A DNA stretch of 64,000 nucleotides, taken from the NCBI RefSeq assembly GCF_036924595.1, contig NZ_JAZHRV010000001.1, positions 5,270,001 through 5,334,000 on the forward strand. The letters are read 5' to 3'. This document shows, in pieces, positions 43,059 through 51,231 of this stretch; within the stretch, counting starts at the first letter, position 1; each line of letters begins with the position of its first letter. Position numbers and translations under genes: made by a program. This DNA is from Bradyrhizobium algeriense (GTDB lineage: Bacteria > Pseudomonadota > Alphaproteobacteria > Rhizobiales > Xanthobacteraceae). A model generated the notes under the pieces. The model made no database searches and had not been told where the DNA came from. It saw only the letters and a list, made by a program, of their open reading frames with translations.

Positions 43059-44147
43059 ATGACAACAATCAAAACGATCGAGACTGAACTCTATCGGATC
43101 CCGCTGACGGTTACCCTCTCCGACAGCACGCATGGCGAAATCGCAGCCTTCGAACTGGTGACATGCCGCGTTCGCGATTCAGACGGGGCTGAAGGCACGG
43201 GCTACACCTACACCGTCGGGCGTAATGGCGGCGCGATTGCCGACATCCTCAAGCGGGAGATCCCTGAACTGATCGAGGGTCGGCACGCCGACGACACCGA
43301 GGCCATCTGGCATTATATCTGGTGGGGCCTGCATTATGGCGGGCGCGGCGGACCGCCCGTGCTTGCGCTCTCGGCGCTCGATATCGCCCTGTGGGACCTG
43401 AAGGCGCGCCGCGCCAATCTGCCGCTGTTCCGTCTGCTCGGTGGCTTCGACGTTCGTGTGCCCTGCTACGCCGGCGGCATCGACCTCGATCTCTCTGTTG
43501 AAGCGCTTCTCAAGCAAACCGATGATAATCTTGCCAAGGGCTTTCGCGCCATCAAGATGAAGGTCGGCCGCCCCGATCTCGCATCCGACATCGCGCGCGT
43601 GCAGGCAATGCGCCAACATCTCGGTGACGGCTTTCCTCTGATGGCGGACGCCAACATGAAATGGACGGTCGAGGAAGCCATCCACGCTGCGCGCGCGTTG
43701 CAGCCCTACGACCTCACCTGGCTCGAAGAGCCGATCATTCCCGATGATATTGCCGGTCATGCCCGCATCATGGCTGCCGGCGGCGTGCCGATTGCGGCCG
43801 GCGAAAACCTGCGCTCGCTCTGGGAGTTCAAGAACTATATCGCGGCCGGCGCGGTGTCCTATCCCGAGCCCGACGTCACCAATTGCGGCGGCGTCACCGC
43901 CTTCATGAAGGTCGCGCGGCTCGCCGAAGCGTTCAATCTTCCGGTCACCAGCCACGGCGCACACGACATCACGGTCCACCTTCTCGCGGCCTGCCCAAAT
44001 CGCTCCTATCTCGAAGCGCACGGATTTGGACTCGATCGTTATATCGAGCACCCGCTGGTCCTCGACCAAGGCATGGCATTGGCGCCAACGCGGCCCGGCC
44101 ACGGAATCACCTTCGACTGGAAAGGATTGGCGCAGCTCGCACAATGA
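43059..44147 (+). CDS. Mandelate racemase/muconate lactonizing enzyme family protein (enolase superfamily)
   Basis: A 362-residue enolase-superfamily enzyme. Active-site residues are in place: Lys166 and Lys168 (AIKMKVGRPD), metal ligands Asp197 (MADANMKW), Glu223 (WLEEPI) and Glu249 (AAGENL), and the acid/base His299 (TSHGAHD). The KxK lysine pair and the Asp/Glu/Glu metal triad match the mandelate racemase group of racemases and sugar-acid dehydratases. Substrate is not predictable. AGGTGG precedes the ATG. It stands alone; no transporter or dehydratase partner is adjacent. Confidence 0.93.
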   Translation: MTTIKTIETELYRIPLTVTLSDSTHGEIAAFELVTCRVRDSDGAEGTGYTYTVGRNGGAIADILKREIPELIEGRHADDTEAIWHYIWWGLHYGGRGGPPVLALSALDIALWDLKARRANLPLFRLLGGFDVRVPCYAGGIDLDLSVEALLKQTDDNLAKGFRAIKMKVGRPDLASDIARVQAMRQHLGDGFPLMADANMKWTVEEAIHAARALQPYDLTWLEEPIIPDDIAGHARIMAAGGVPIAAGENLRSLWEFKNYIAAGAVSYPEPDVTNCGGVTAFMKVARLAEAFNLPVTSHGAHDITVHLLAACPNRSYLEAHGFGLDRYIEHPLVLDQGMALAPTRPGHGITFDWKGLAQLAQ

Positions 44148-44237
44148 TCGCAGTGGCTGCGCCAAGCTGAGCGGTCCTGTAGATCTCGACCTGGCTATTC
44201 GCGGGTTCCTGCGCTCTCCTCCTTCGAAGTTCTCCGG

Positions 44238-44262
44238 GGAAACCATCGCTGCCTCGCGCGTT
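44238..44262 (+). promoter_or_regulatory. Candidate EcfG-type promoter
   Basis: GGAAA at 44238-44242 and CGTT at 44259-44262 with a 16-base spacer differ by one base from the EcfG consensus GGAAC-N16/17-CGTT. It lies about 32 bases before the ATG of the small exported protein at 44294, a layout much like that at 3010-3034. Confidence 0.45.
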
Positions 44263-44293
44263 GTGCGGAGAGGAAACGATAGGAGGATGGCTC

Positions 44294-44596
44294 ATGCGAC
44301 CTTCAATTCTCGCCATGACGGTGGCTTTTGGCATTGCCATCGCCGTGCCGGCACAGGCTCAGCAGTCGACGGCGCCTGGCCAACAGATGCAATCTGACAA
44401 GCAGATGCAGGAAGAAGCGGACAAAGGCATCAAGACCCGCGACTCCGGACAGTCCGGATTTGTGGGACAACAGGAAACACCAGGTGCTTCCGCGCATGCA
44501 CCCGGGCATCCCAATCCGAGCAGCAGTCAGACAACGACGGGTTCGGGTGCTGCAAGTTCCGGCCGGAATTCCGGGACCAGCAGCACGCCACGCTAA
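44294..44596 (+). CDS. Small exported disordered protein
   Basis: A 100-residue protein with AGGAGG upstream. The signal peptide (MRPSILAMTVAFGIAIAV, cleavage after AQA) precedes a Gln/Ser/Gly-rich mature chain containing QMQSDKQMQEEADKGIKTRD and SGFVGQQETPGASAHAPG, ending in Ser/Thr/Gly repeats. No fold expected. Such exported, Gln/Gly-rich proteins are frequent in rhizobia under stress-sigma control; a candidate EcfG promoter lies upstream. Confidence 0.75.
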   Translation: MRPSILAMTVAFGIAIAVPAQAQQSTAPGQQMQSDKQMQEEADKGIKTRDSGQSGFVGQQETPGASAHAPGHPNPSSSQTTTGSGAASSGRNSGTSSTPR

Positions 44597-45048
44597 CGCT
44601 GAGTTCAACACGGCGCGGTACGAAAGAAGTCCGGCATCGCCGCTCCCGTTGTGGTGCGGGCGTGGCGGCATCGAAGGCTCGCGCTGTGCGCCGTCGTCCT
44701 TTGAACCAGGGCGCGTGCCCATAAATCGAGCTTGATTACTACACGATGTCCGAAATGCGCCGCCGATAGCGGACCAAATTCCGCATCGCAGCGAAACGAC
44801 GCCAAGTGCGATAAACGGAAGTGAATCTGCTCTTTTGGCTGCACCGAAAGTGGCGTATTCTTCGATGAGCTGCCAACGGCACGTGCCGGAGTTCTGTAGT
44901 TGAGCGCAGCACCAGTGCCTTCGGCGGGCAAGCACTACTTATTCATTGATATTGGATTTGAGGGCGCGATTTCGCGCCTTCTATACTTCGCCAGTTTTGG
45001 AGTCATCCAGCCAAGGATAAGGCTTGGCTCCATTGCAGGGAGGAATCG
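44597..45048. other. 452-base intergenic stretch
   Basis: No supported gene on either strand; the minus-strand frames here are Arg/Cys-rich shadows. A small hairpin GGCGCG (44963-44968) / CGCGCC (44973-44978) precedes the MBL gene. The stretch probably holds the promoter of the MBL-SCO1 pair. Confidence 0.45.
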
Positions 45049-46158
45049 ATGATCGAGCAGTTCAAACGCCGCGATTTTCTGAGGGGTTGTGCGGCCATTG
45101 GGGGAGCCGTCGCCGCCGGCAGTTTCACCTGCATCGAAATCGCCAAAGCAGCCGCGATCGACGTTCCCGTGGTGGACAAACTCTCGATCCGGGTGCTGGT
45201 CGATGGAAGCCAGAATATTTTCGAGCGGCCGAGCAAGGTGGGGAACGTCTCGATCGAGCCGGCACCACGGCAGCAGGATTATCGTCGCGCACTACACAAC
45301 CAGTGGGGGTTGTCTCTGTACCTGCAGTCACAGCGCGGCAACGAGCAGCGCACTATCATGCTCGACTTCGGCTATACGCCGGAAGCTCTGCTCAACAATA
45401 TCGAACTGACCGGCGCTGATCCCAGCAAGATCAATGCAATGGTCGTGAGCCATGGCCACTTCGATCATTACGGCGGCCTCATCGGCTTTCTGCAGAAGTA
45501 CCGCAGCGCGTTGCCCACCGATGTGAAACTCTATGCCGGCGGGGAGGACAATTTCTGCCAGCGCTATAGCGGCGCGCCCGGCGCACTTGCCGAATTTGGC
45601 GCGCTCGATCGCCGCGAGCTGGCCGCGAACAAGGTCTCAGTCGTTCTGGCGGAAAACCCGACGGTTGTCGCCGACCACGCTTTCACGACGGGCAAGATCA
45701 AGAGGTCGGGCATCGAAAGAGTGTTGCCGAACACGCACGTCGGATTTGCTGTGAAGGACGGTCTCGGCTGTAACGCGAGCCACTACCTGCCAGCGGAGAT
45801 GCTGGGCAAGATCGTTCCGGACGAGCACATCCACGAGCACGCGACCTGTTTCAATGTAAAAGACCGCGGGCTCGTGGTGATCAGCTCCTGCGGTCACGTC
45901 GGCATCGTCAATTCGGTCCGGCAGGCACAGGAAGTCTCCGGCGTGCAGAAGATCCATGCTATCGTCGGTGGCTTCCATCTCGGGCCGGCACCCGAGGACT
46001 ATCTCAATCAAGTTGTCGCCGAGATCAAGAAGCTCGAGCCGGACGTGATTATCCCGATGCATTGTAGCGGCGACAACTTCGCTCGCGCCGTGCGCGCGCA
46101 GCTACCGGACAAGCTTCTGGTTTCGACAACCGGCGTCCGTATGACAATGGGCGCATGA
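45049..46158 (+). CDS. Tat-exported MBL-fold metallohydrolase
   Basis: A 369-residue metallo-beta-lactamase-fold protein. A Tat signal (KRRDFLRG at 6-13) precedes the hydrophobic part. The metal site is SHGHFDHYGG (134-143, a full HxHxDH), followed by ASHYLPAEM, SSCGHVGIVNSV and VGGFHLG as later ligands, resembling the archaeal ribofuranosylaminobenzene phosphate synthase-like branch. It is expected in the periplasm. The substrate is unknown. Its stop overlaps the ATG of the SCO1 gene, implying joint expression, which is unusual for this family. Confidence 0.88.
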   Translation: MIEQFKRRDFLRGCAAIGGAVAAGSFTCIEIAKAAAIDVPVVDKLSIRVLVDGSQNIFERPSKVGNVSIEPAPRQQDYRRALHNQWGLSLYLQSQRGNEQRTIMLDFGYTPEALLNNIELTGADPSKINAMVVSHGHFDHYGGLIGFLQKYRSALPTDVKLYAGGEDNFCQRYSGAPGALAEFGALDRRELAANKVSVVLAENPTVVADHAFTTGKIKRSGIERVLPNTHVGFAVKDGLGCNASHYLPAEMLGKIVPDEHIHEHATCFNVKDRGLVVISSCGHVGIVNSVRQAQEVSGVQKIHAIVGGFHLGPAPEDYLNQVVAEIKKLEPDVIIPMHCSGDNFARAVRAQLPDKLLVSTTGVRMTMGA

Positions 46159-46772
46159 GGAACAGTCGGGTGCTTGTCGGCCCGGTCCTGGCCGCGGGAC
46201 TGCTCGGTGCAGTGCCCGTGGTGCACGCGCAGAGCGAACGCAGCGCCGGCGAGCTGATGGACGCAGTGATGTGGGGCAAGGAGCCGATCGGCGGCCCCTT
46301 CACTCTCATCGATCACACCGGCAAGCTTCGTACGGACGTCGATTTCCGTGGCAAGCTGATGCTTGTCTATTTCGGGTTCAGCTCCTGTCCGGACGTCTGC
46401 CCGACCGATCTGATGGCGATCGGGCAGGCCGTCGACAAACTTGGCCCCGGCGGCGACGCGGTGCAGCCGTTGTTCGTCACTGTCGATTCCGACCGCGATA
46501 CGCCTGCGCATCTCGCCGACTATGTGCCGTTCTTTCACCCGCGCCTGCTCGGCCTAACAGGCGATGCTGCGCAGATTCGCGACGCTGCGCGCTTGTATCG
46601 GGTCTTTTACGCCAAAGTCCCGATCGAAGGCGCTGCAGGATACACTGTCGATCATTCGGGTTTCATCTATCTGATGGATCGCGACGGCAAGTATCTCGGG
46701 TTCTTCCCGCCGGGCACCCCCTCGGATCGGATGGCTGCGGGCATCAAGGCTCATCTCTCAGCCAAACGCTGA
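46155..46772 (+). CDS. SCO1/SenC family copper-chaperone-like protein
   Basis: A 205-residue protein with an N-terminal signal or anchor (VLVGPVLAAGLLGAVPVVHA). The thioredoxin-like core has GFSSCPDVCPTDLMAIG (CxxxC at Cys78/Cys82) and VDHSGF (His167), the copper-binding triad of SCO1, plus FVTVDSDRDTP. It normally delivers copper to the CuA centre of cytochrome c oxidase in the periplasm. Here it is not near cox genes but overlaps the MBL gene (ATGA). It could serve the MBL enzyme or another redox role. Confidence 0.93.
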   Translation: MRNSRVLVGPVLAAGLLGAVPVVHAQSERSAGELMDAVMWGKEPIGGPFTLIDHTGKLRTDVDFRGKLMLVYFGFSSCPDVCPTDLMAIGQAVDKLGPGGDAVQPLFVTVDSDRDTPAHLADYVPFFHPRLLGLTGDAAQIRDAARLYRVFYAKVPIEGAAGYTVDHSGFIYLMDRDGKYLGFFPPGTPSDRMAAGIKAHLSAKR

Positions 46773-46899
46773 AGGGTCCATTGCGCGAAAAATCTAATTT
46801 GCTGAATGGATTCAGTCTGATTTGGGTCGTCCAGCCTGCTCTCCAAAAATAATTCGCTTCCCCCTCACCCCAAATCAGTGGCTATTTCCGCGCTGTCCC

Positions 46900-47420
46900 G
46901 TCTCGACAAGAGGGGCGTATCGCGATCGTCACGAACGCGAGGCGGGATGTGGTGGACGCTATGGCGTCGGCGCGCAAATGGAGTCGCAGGGCAAGTTTAT
47001 CTTGTGAGCGAAATCCGGCGCGCAGGACGTACGGCGCTGAAGCGTACGGCAAAACCGTGTGGTCCCGACACCCGTGGCTGGTGCCAAGCTGCCGGTGGCG
47101 AATTCGATCCGACCGGATCGATTGAGCCATCAGGCCGGCAGCGATGGAGGCAAGACGAATTCGTCTCCAGGGAGAGCGCGGCATAAGCCGTCAACCCATT
47201 GCGCAGGGAATGCCGGCGTGCTCCGGCTGTACCTGTATGCTCGTGTGCGCACTTCCTTGTGCCCATTGCACACGAGACCGCGGGTGCAGCAAGCACCCGG
47301 CATTCCCTGCTCCCTCCCCAGGAGGGACAAGGTCAGGCAAACCTCGGGCTTATTGAGCCGCGAGAACGCATGTTTATGTTTCGTTTCAGGCAGGGAATCC
47401 GCGGTTGACTCGGGAACCGC
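46900..47420. repeat. Large dispersed non-coding element with a terminal palindrome
   Basis: Between the SCO1 gene and the tRNA, about 500 bases have no credible gene but contain blocks I recall from repeated intergenic sequences of Bradyrhizobium relatives: CGCGCTGTCCCGTCTCGACA, AACCGTGTGGTCCCG, and GCGGCATAAGCCGTCAACCC. Nested inside is a perfect 14-bp palindrome, GCAGGGAATGCCGG (47203-47216) with CCGGCATTCCCTGC (47297-47310), enclosing an inner stem CTCGTGTGC (47240-47248) / GCACACGAG (47268-47276). Many genomes carry spurious ORF calls in these. The boundaries are approximate. Confidence 0.6.
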
Positions 47421-47475
47421 CAGCAATCAGAAAAAGCCCTGAAAAATGAATGGCAAGAATAAATGATAAAATAAT

Positions 47476-47552
47476 TGGTCGGAGTGGCAGGATTCGAACC
47501 TGCGACCCCTGCGTCCCGAACGCAGTGCTCTACCGGGCTGAGCCACACTCCG
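47476..47552 (-). tRNA. tRNA-Pro (anticodon CGG)
   Basis: On the minus strand a 77-base cloverleaf including an encoded CCA. The acceptor stem is CGGAGTG / CACTCCG with discriminator A, followed by a D arm. The anticodon stem-loop CTGCG-TTCGGGA-CGCAG gives anticodon CGG, and the T arm contains GGTTCGAATCC. It reads proline codon CCG. The Sua5 frame is open through it on the other strand, which is an accident. Confidence 0.95.
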
Positions 47553-47621
47553 ACTTGGAACGCGGCTTATAGCCTTGGGTGTCGGCGACCGCAAGCAGCC
47601 GGATTAAGGAAATTAATCACA

Positions 47622-48614
47622 GTGAATGTTGCCCTGAAGACCCAGATTTTGCCCGCCGGCGAGGCCGCCGTGGCGGCGGCGGCGCGTATCCTGGCCGAAG
47701 GCGGCCTGGTCGCGTTTCCGACCGAGACCGTCTATGGCCTCGGCGCCGATGCCACCAATCCGGCCGCGGTCGCCCGCATCTACCAGGCCAAGGGCCGGCC
47801 GGCCTTCAATCCGCTGATCGCCCATGTCGGCAATATCGCCGCTGCCCGCAAAATCGCGCGCTTCGACGCCGCTGCGACCGCGCTGGCGGAGGCATTCTGG
47901 CCGGGCCCGCTGACGCTGGTGCTGCCGAAAACGGAAAGCTGCGCGGTGGCCGACCTCGCCACCGCCGGGCTCGACACGGTCGCGATCCGGATACCGGCCC
48001 ACCCTGTGGCGCGCGAGATCCTGCGTGTGTTCGGCGGCCCGGTAGTCGCGCCATCCGCAAACATCTCGGGCCACGTTTCCCCGACCACCGCTGCCCACGT
48101 GCAGAGCGACCTTGCGGAGCGGATCGAGTTAATCGTCGATGGCGGCTCGGTCGCCGTCGGCGTCGAATCCACCGTCGTCGGCTGCTTCGATGCGCCGATG
48201 CTGTTGCGCCCCGGCGGCGTGCCGCGCGCGGAGATCGAGCGCGTGCTGGGCCGCGCGCTCGTGCAGCCGCCGGCGGATGCCGGAACCGACGGCGTACAAC
48301 CGCTGGCGCCGGGCATGCTGACGTCCCATTACGCGCCGCGCGCGCGCGTTCGCCTCAACGCGCAAGCGCTGCAACCGGGCGAAGCATTGCTCGCGTTCGG
48401 CCTCGGAGCAATTTCGGGAATTGACGCCACCTCCACAGTGATGAATCTGTCGGAGCGCGGCGACCTTGCGGAGGCTGCCGCCAATCTGTTCGGCCACCTT
48501 CGCGCGCTCGACGGCAAGGGCGTGCGCACCATCGCTGTCATGCCCATCCCGAACGAGGGATTGGGCGAAGCCATCAACGACCGGCTGCGCCGCGCAGCAG
48601 TCGGGCGAGAATGA
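47622..48614 (+). CDS. L-threonylcarbamoyladenylate synthase (TsaC/Sua5 type)
   Basis: A 330-residue protein: YrdC domain at about 10-200 (GGLVAFPTETVYGLGADAT, KGRPAFNPLIAHV, VVAPSANISGHVSPTTAAHV), then a C-terminal Sua5 domain (APGMLTSHYAPRARVRL). It makes threonylcarbamoyl-AMP from Thr, bicarbonate and ATP for the universal t6A37 modification of tRNAs reading ANN codons. The start is GTG at 47622 with AAGGA upstream; the open frame extends back through the tRNA. Its stop overlaps the next ATG. Confidence 0.94.
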   Translation: MNVALKTQILPAGEAAVAAAARILAEGGLVAFPTETVYGLGADATNPAAVARIYQAKGRPAFNPLIAHVGNIAAARKIARFDAAATALAEAFWPGPLTLVLPKTESCAVADLATAGLDTVAIRIPAHPVAREILRVFGGPVVAPSANISGHVSPTTAAHVQSDLAERIELIVDGGSVAVGVESTVVGCFDAPMLLRPGGVPRAEIERVLGRALVQPPADAGTDGVQPLAPGMLTSHYAPRARVRLNAQALQPGEALLAFGLGAISGIDATSTVMNLSERGDLAEAAANLFGHLRALDGKGVRTIAVMPIPNEGLGEAINDRLRRAAVGRE

Positions 48615-50068
48615 ACGAGAACAAGAAAATGAATATCGTCCAGGGCTCCAAGAAAGGTTCCGTGCCGCCTCTTCCCGCCGAGCTGATCGCAAAGTTTCGC
48701 GCCATCGTCGGCGACAAATATGCCGTGACCGATGCCGCCGATATCGCGCCCTACGTCACCGAGGAACGCGACCTGTTTCATGGCCGCTCGCCATTGGTGT
48801 TGCGGCCCGGCTCGACGGCGGAAGTGTCCGCGATCTGCAAGCTCGCCAGCGAGCACAAAATCGCGCTGGTGCCGCAGGGCGGCAATACCGGCCTGGTCGG
48901 CGGCCAGACCCCGCATCATGGCGAGGTCGTCGTCTCGATGCGGCGGCTCGACAAGATCCGCGAGATCGATCCCGCTTCCAACACCATGACGTGCGAGGCC
49001 GGAGTGGTGCTGCAGATCGCGCAAGCCCGTGCGACGGAAGTCGACCGCCTGTTCCCGCTGTCGCTCGGCGCGGAAGGAAGCTGCACCATCGGCGGCAATC
49101 TCTCCACCAATGCCGGCGGCACCGCTGCTTTGGCGTATGGCGTGGCGCGCGAAATGGCGCTCGGGCTCGAGGTTGTGCTCGCCGATGGACGGATCCTGAA
49201 CGGATTGTCAAAACTGAAGAAGGACAATACCGGCTACGATCTGCGCAACCTCTTCATCGGCGCCGAGGGCACGCTCGGCATCATCACCGCGGCAACGCTG
49301 AAACTGTTTCCGAAGCCGCGTGCGGTGGAGACCGCCTATGTCGGCCTCAAGTCGCCGGCAGAGGCGCTGAAGCTGCTGTCGATCTCGCAGAACGAGGCGG
49401 CCGGCAGCCTCACCAGCTTCGAATTGCTGGCCGACATCGCCGTCGATTTCAGCCTGCGTCACGGCATCGACATCCGCGATCCCCTGACGACCAAGCATCC
49501 CTGGTACGTGCTGATGGAGTTATCCTCCTCGCGCGACGATGCCCGCGACGCCCTGGAATCCATCCTCGCCAAGGGCATGGAAGAAGGCATCGTCGACGAC
49601 GCCGTGATCGCAGCTTCTCTCTCCCAGCGCGCCGGGTTCTGGAAGCTGCGCGACGAGATGTCAGCCGCGCAGAAGCCGGAAGGCGGCTCGATCAAGCACG
49701 ACATCTCGGTGCCGGTCGCGGCGGTGCCCGCGTTCATCGAAGAGGCCAATGCGGCGGTGGTAAAACTCATTCCGGGTTCGCGGCCGGTACCGTTCGGCCA
49801 TCTCGGCGACGGCAACATCCACTACAATGTCAGCCAACCGATCGGCGGCAACACCGCCGACTTCATGTCGCGCTGGCACGAGGTCAACGAGGTGGTATTC
49901 GCGATCGTGATGCGGATGGGCGGATCGATTTCGGCCGAGCACGGCATCGGCGTGCTCAAGCGCGACGAACTGCCCGACGTGAAAGACAAGGTCGCGATCG
50001 AGCTGATGCGCGGCATCAAGGCGATGCTCGATCCGCTCGGCATCATGAATCCGGGGAAGGTGCTGTGA
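48611..50068 (+). CDS. FAD-linked hydroxyacid dehydrogenase (D-2-hydroxyglutarate/D-lactate type)
   Basis: A 485-residue flavoenzyme of the PCMH/FAD-oxidase C fold. The FAD-binding part is at about 60-240 (VPQGGNTGLVGGQTPHHGEV, LGAEGSCTIGGNLSTNAGGT). The C-terminal substrate domain has PFGHLGDGNIHYNVSQP (metal His ligands) and ISAEHGIGVLKRDEL. It oxidises a D-2-hydroxyacid, passing electrons to an acceptor such as ETF or quinone. The start (ATGA) is coupled to the Sua5 gene; the stop overlaps the GNAT start (GTGA). The same order is widespread in rhizobia. Confidence 0.93.
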   Translation: MNENKKMNIVQGSKKGSVPPLPAELIAKFRAIVGDKYAVTDAADIAPYVTEERDLFHGRSPLVLRPGSTAEVSAICKLASEHKIALVPQGGNTGLVGGQTPHHGEVVVSMRRLDKIREIDPASNTMTCEAGVVLQIAQARATEVDRLFPLSLGAEGSCTIGGNLSTNAGGTAALAYGVAREMALGLEVVLADGRILNGLSKLKKDNTGYDLRNLFIGAEGTLGIITAATLKLFPKPRAVETAYVGLKSPAEALKLLSISQNEAAGSLTSFELLADIAVDFSLRHGIDIRDPLTTKHPWYVLMELSSSRDDARDALESILAKGMEEGIVDDAVIAASLSQRAGFWKLRDEMSAAQKPEGGSIKHDISVPVAAVPAFIEEANAAVVKLIPGSRPVPFGHLGDGNIHYNVSQPIGGNTADFMSRWHEVNEVVFAIVMRMGGSISAEHGIGVLKRDELPDVKDKVAIELMRGIKAMLDPLGIMNPGKVL

Positions 50069-50526
50069 CCGTGACGGCTGCGAAGACAATTCCCGCGCTC
50101 GCCATCGCCGACATCGCGGACGCCGATGTCGCCACTGTTATCGCGCTGTGGCAGGCCTGCGGCCTGACGCGGCCGTGGAACGATCCCGCAGCCGACATCG
50201 CGCTCGCCCGCCGCGAGCCGAATTCAACGATCCTGATCGGCCGCGACGGTGACGCGATCGTGGCGACCGCGATGGTCGGCTATGACGGCCATCGCGGCTG
50301 GGTCTATTACGTCGCCTCCGATCCACAGCGCCGCGCCAAGGGTTATGGCCGTGCGATCATGAACGCGGCCGAGGACTGGCTGCGCGCGGCCGGCATCCTG
50401 AAGCTTCAACTTATGGTTCGCAAAGACAATGCGCAGGTCCACGCATTCTACCAGTCGCTCGGCTATTACAACCAGCAGACCGTGACCTTCGCCAAATGGC
50501 TCGACGGCCGCGAGCCGACGCCGTAG
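50065..50526 (+). CDS. GNAT-family N-acetyltransferase (YpeA-like)
   Basis: A 153-residue acetyltransferase. The start is GTG at 50065, overlapping the preceding TGA (50066-50068); a second GTG lies at 50071. The acetyl-CoA site is VYYVASDPQRRAKGYGRAIM (motif A, Q/RxxGxG/A form) with DWLRAAGILKLQLMVR and a C-terminal DNAQVHAFYQSLGY. It matches the YpeA group. The substrate is unknown; some relatives modify proteins. Coupling to the dehydrogenase gene is evident. Confidence 0.93.
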   Translation: MTVTAAKTIPALAIADIADADVATVIALWQACGLTRPWNDPAADIALARREPNSTILIGRDGDAIVATAMVGYDGHRGWVYYVASDPQRRAKGYGRAIMNAAEDWLRAAGILKLQLMVRKDNAQVHAFYQSLGYYNQQTVTFAKWLDGREPTP

Positions 50527-50547
50527 TTTCCAGACGAACAGGCAGCC

Positions 50548-51129
50548 ATGACTATCTCCGATCGCGTCCGCGTCAAGAACGTCGAGATCCTTTCCGACGA
50601 CTACTACCTCTTGAACAAGACCACGTTCGAATATCGCCGCGCCAACGGCCAGTGGCAGACGCAATCCCGCGAGACCTATGACCGCGGCAACTGCGCCACC
50701 GTGTTGCCCTACAATCTCGCGCAGCGCACCGTGATATTGGTGCGGCAGTTTCGCTATCCGGTCTATGTCAACGGCTACGACGATCTCCTGATCGAGGCTG
50801 CGGCCGGTGTATTGGACGGCGAAGCGCCCGAGGTGCGGATCCGGGCCGAGGCGGAAGAGGAGACCGGTTATCGGCTCGGCGAGATCAGGAAGATCTTCGA
50901 AGCCTTCTCGAGTCCGGGCTCGGTCACCGAGAAGCTGCACTTCTTCGTCGCCGAATACGAGCCCTCGATGCGCATCAGCAGCGGCGGCGGCCTCGCCGAT
51001 GAAGGCGAAGACATCGAGGTGCTGGAATTGCCGATCGATTCTGCGCTCGCGATGATATCAGACGGCCGCATTGTGGATGCGAAGACGATCATGCTGCTGC
51101 AGTATGCCGCGCTGCATATTTTTCGGTGA
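50548..51129 (+). CDS. nudK: Nudix hydrolase, NudK-like (GDP-mannose pyrophosphatase)
   Basis: A 193-residue protein resembling E. coli NudK over most of its length: YDRGNCATVLPYNLAQRTVI, VNGYDDLLIEAAAGVLDG, the Nudix-box region RIRAEAEEETGYRLGEI, and FSSPGSVTEKLHFFVAEY. It hydrolyses nucleotide sugars such as GDP-mannose into GMP and sugar phosphate, in the cytoplasm. It begins 21 bases after the GNAT stop, so it likely belongs to the same operon. A palindromic repeat follows. Confidence 0.92.
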   Translation: MTISDRVRVKNVEILSDDYYLLNKTTFEYRRANGQWQTQSRETYDRGNCATVLPYNLAQRTVILVRQFRYPVYVNGYDDLLIEAAAGVLDGEAPEVRIRAEAEEETGYRLGEIRKIFEAFSSPGSVTEKLHFFVAEYEPSMRISSGGGLADEGEDIEVLELPIDSALAMISDGRIVDAKTIMLLQYAALHIFR

Positions 51130-51134
51130 GGACC

Positions 51135-51219
51135 GTAGGGTGGGCAAAGCGCAGCGTGCCCACCATGCATCCAGAATCTCGATGAGAATGGTGGGCACGC
51201 TTCGCTTTGCCCACCCTAC
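51135..51219. repeat. GTAGGGTGGGCAAAG palindromic repeat, copy 2
   Basis: Arms GTAGGGTGGGCAAAGCG and CGCTTTGCCCACCCTAC (as read outward) with inner arms GTGCCCACCAT / ATGGTGGGCAC. It matches the element at 16857-16944 except in the loop. It lies between convergent nudK and SRAP genes and could act as a shared terminator. Confidence 0.88.
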
Positions 51220-51231
51220 AAATATGACGCT

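Noticed and set aside
47475..47621. Upstream extension of the Sua5 frame
   Set aside because: The frame crosses the antisense of tRNA-Pro; the GTG at 47622 with AAGGA is the better start.
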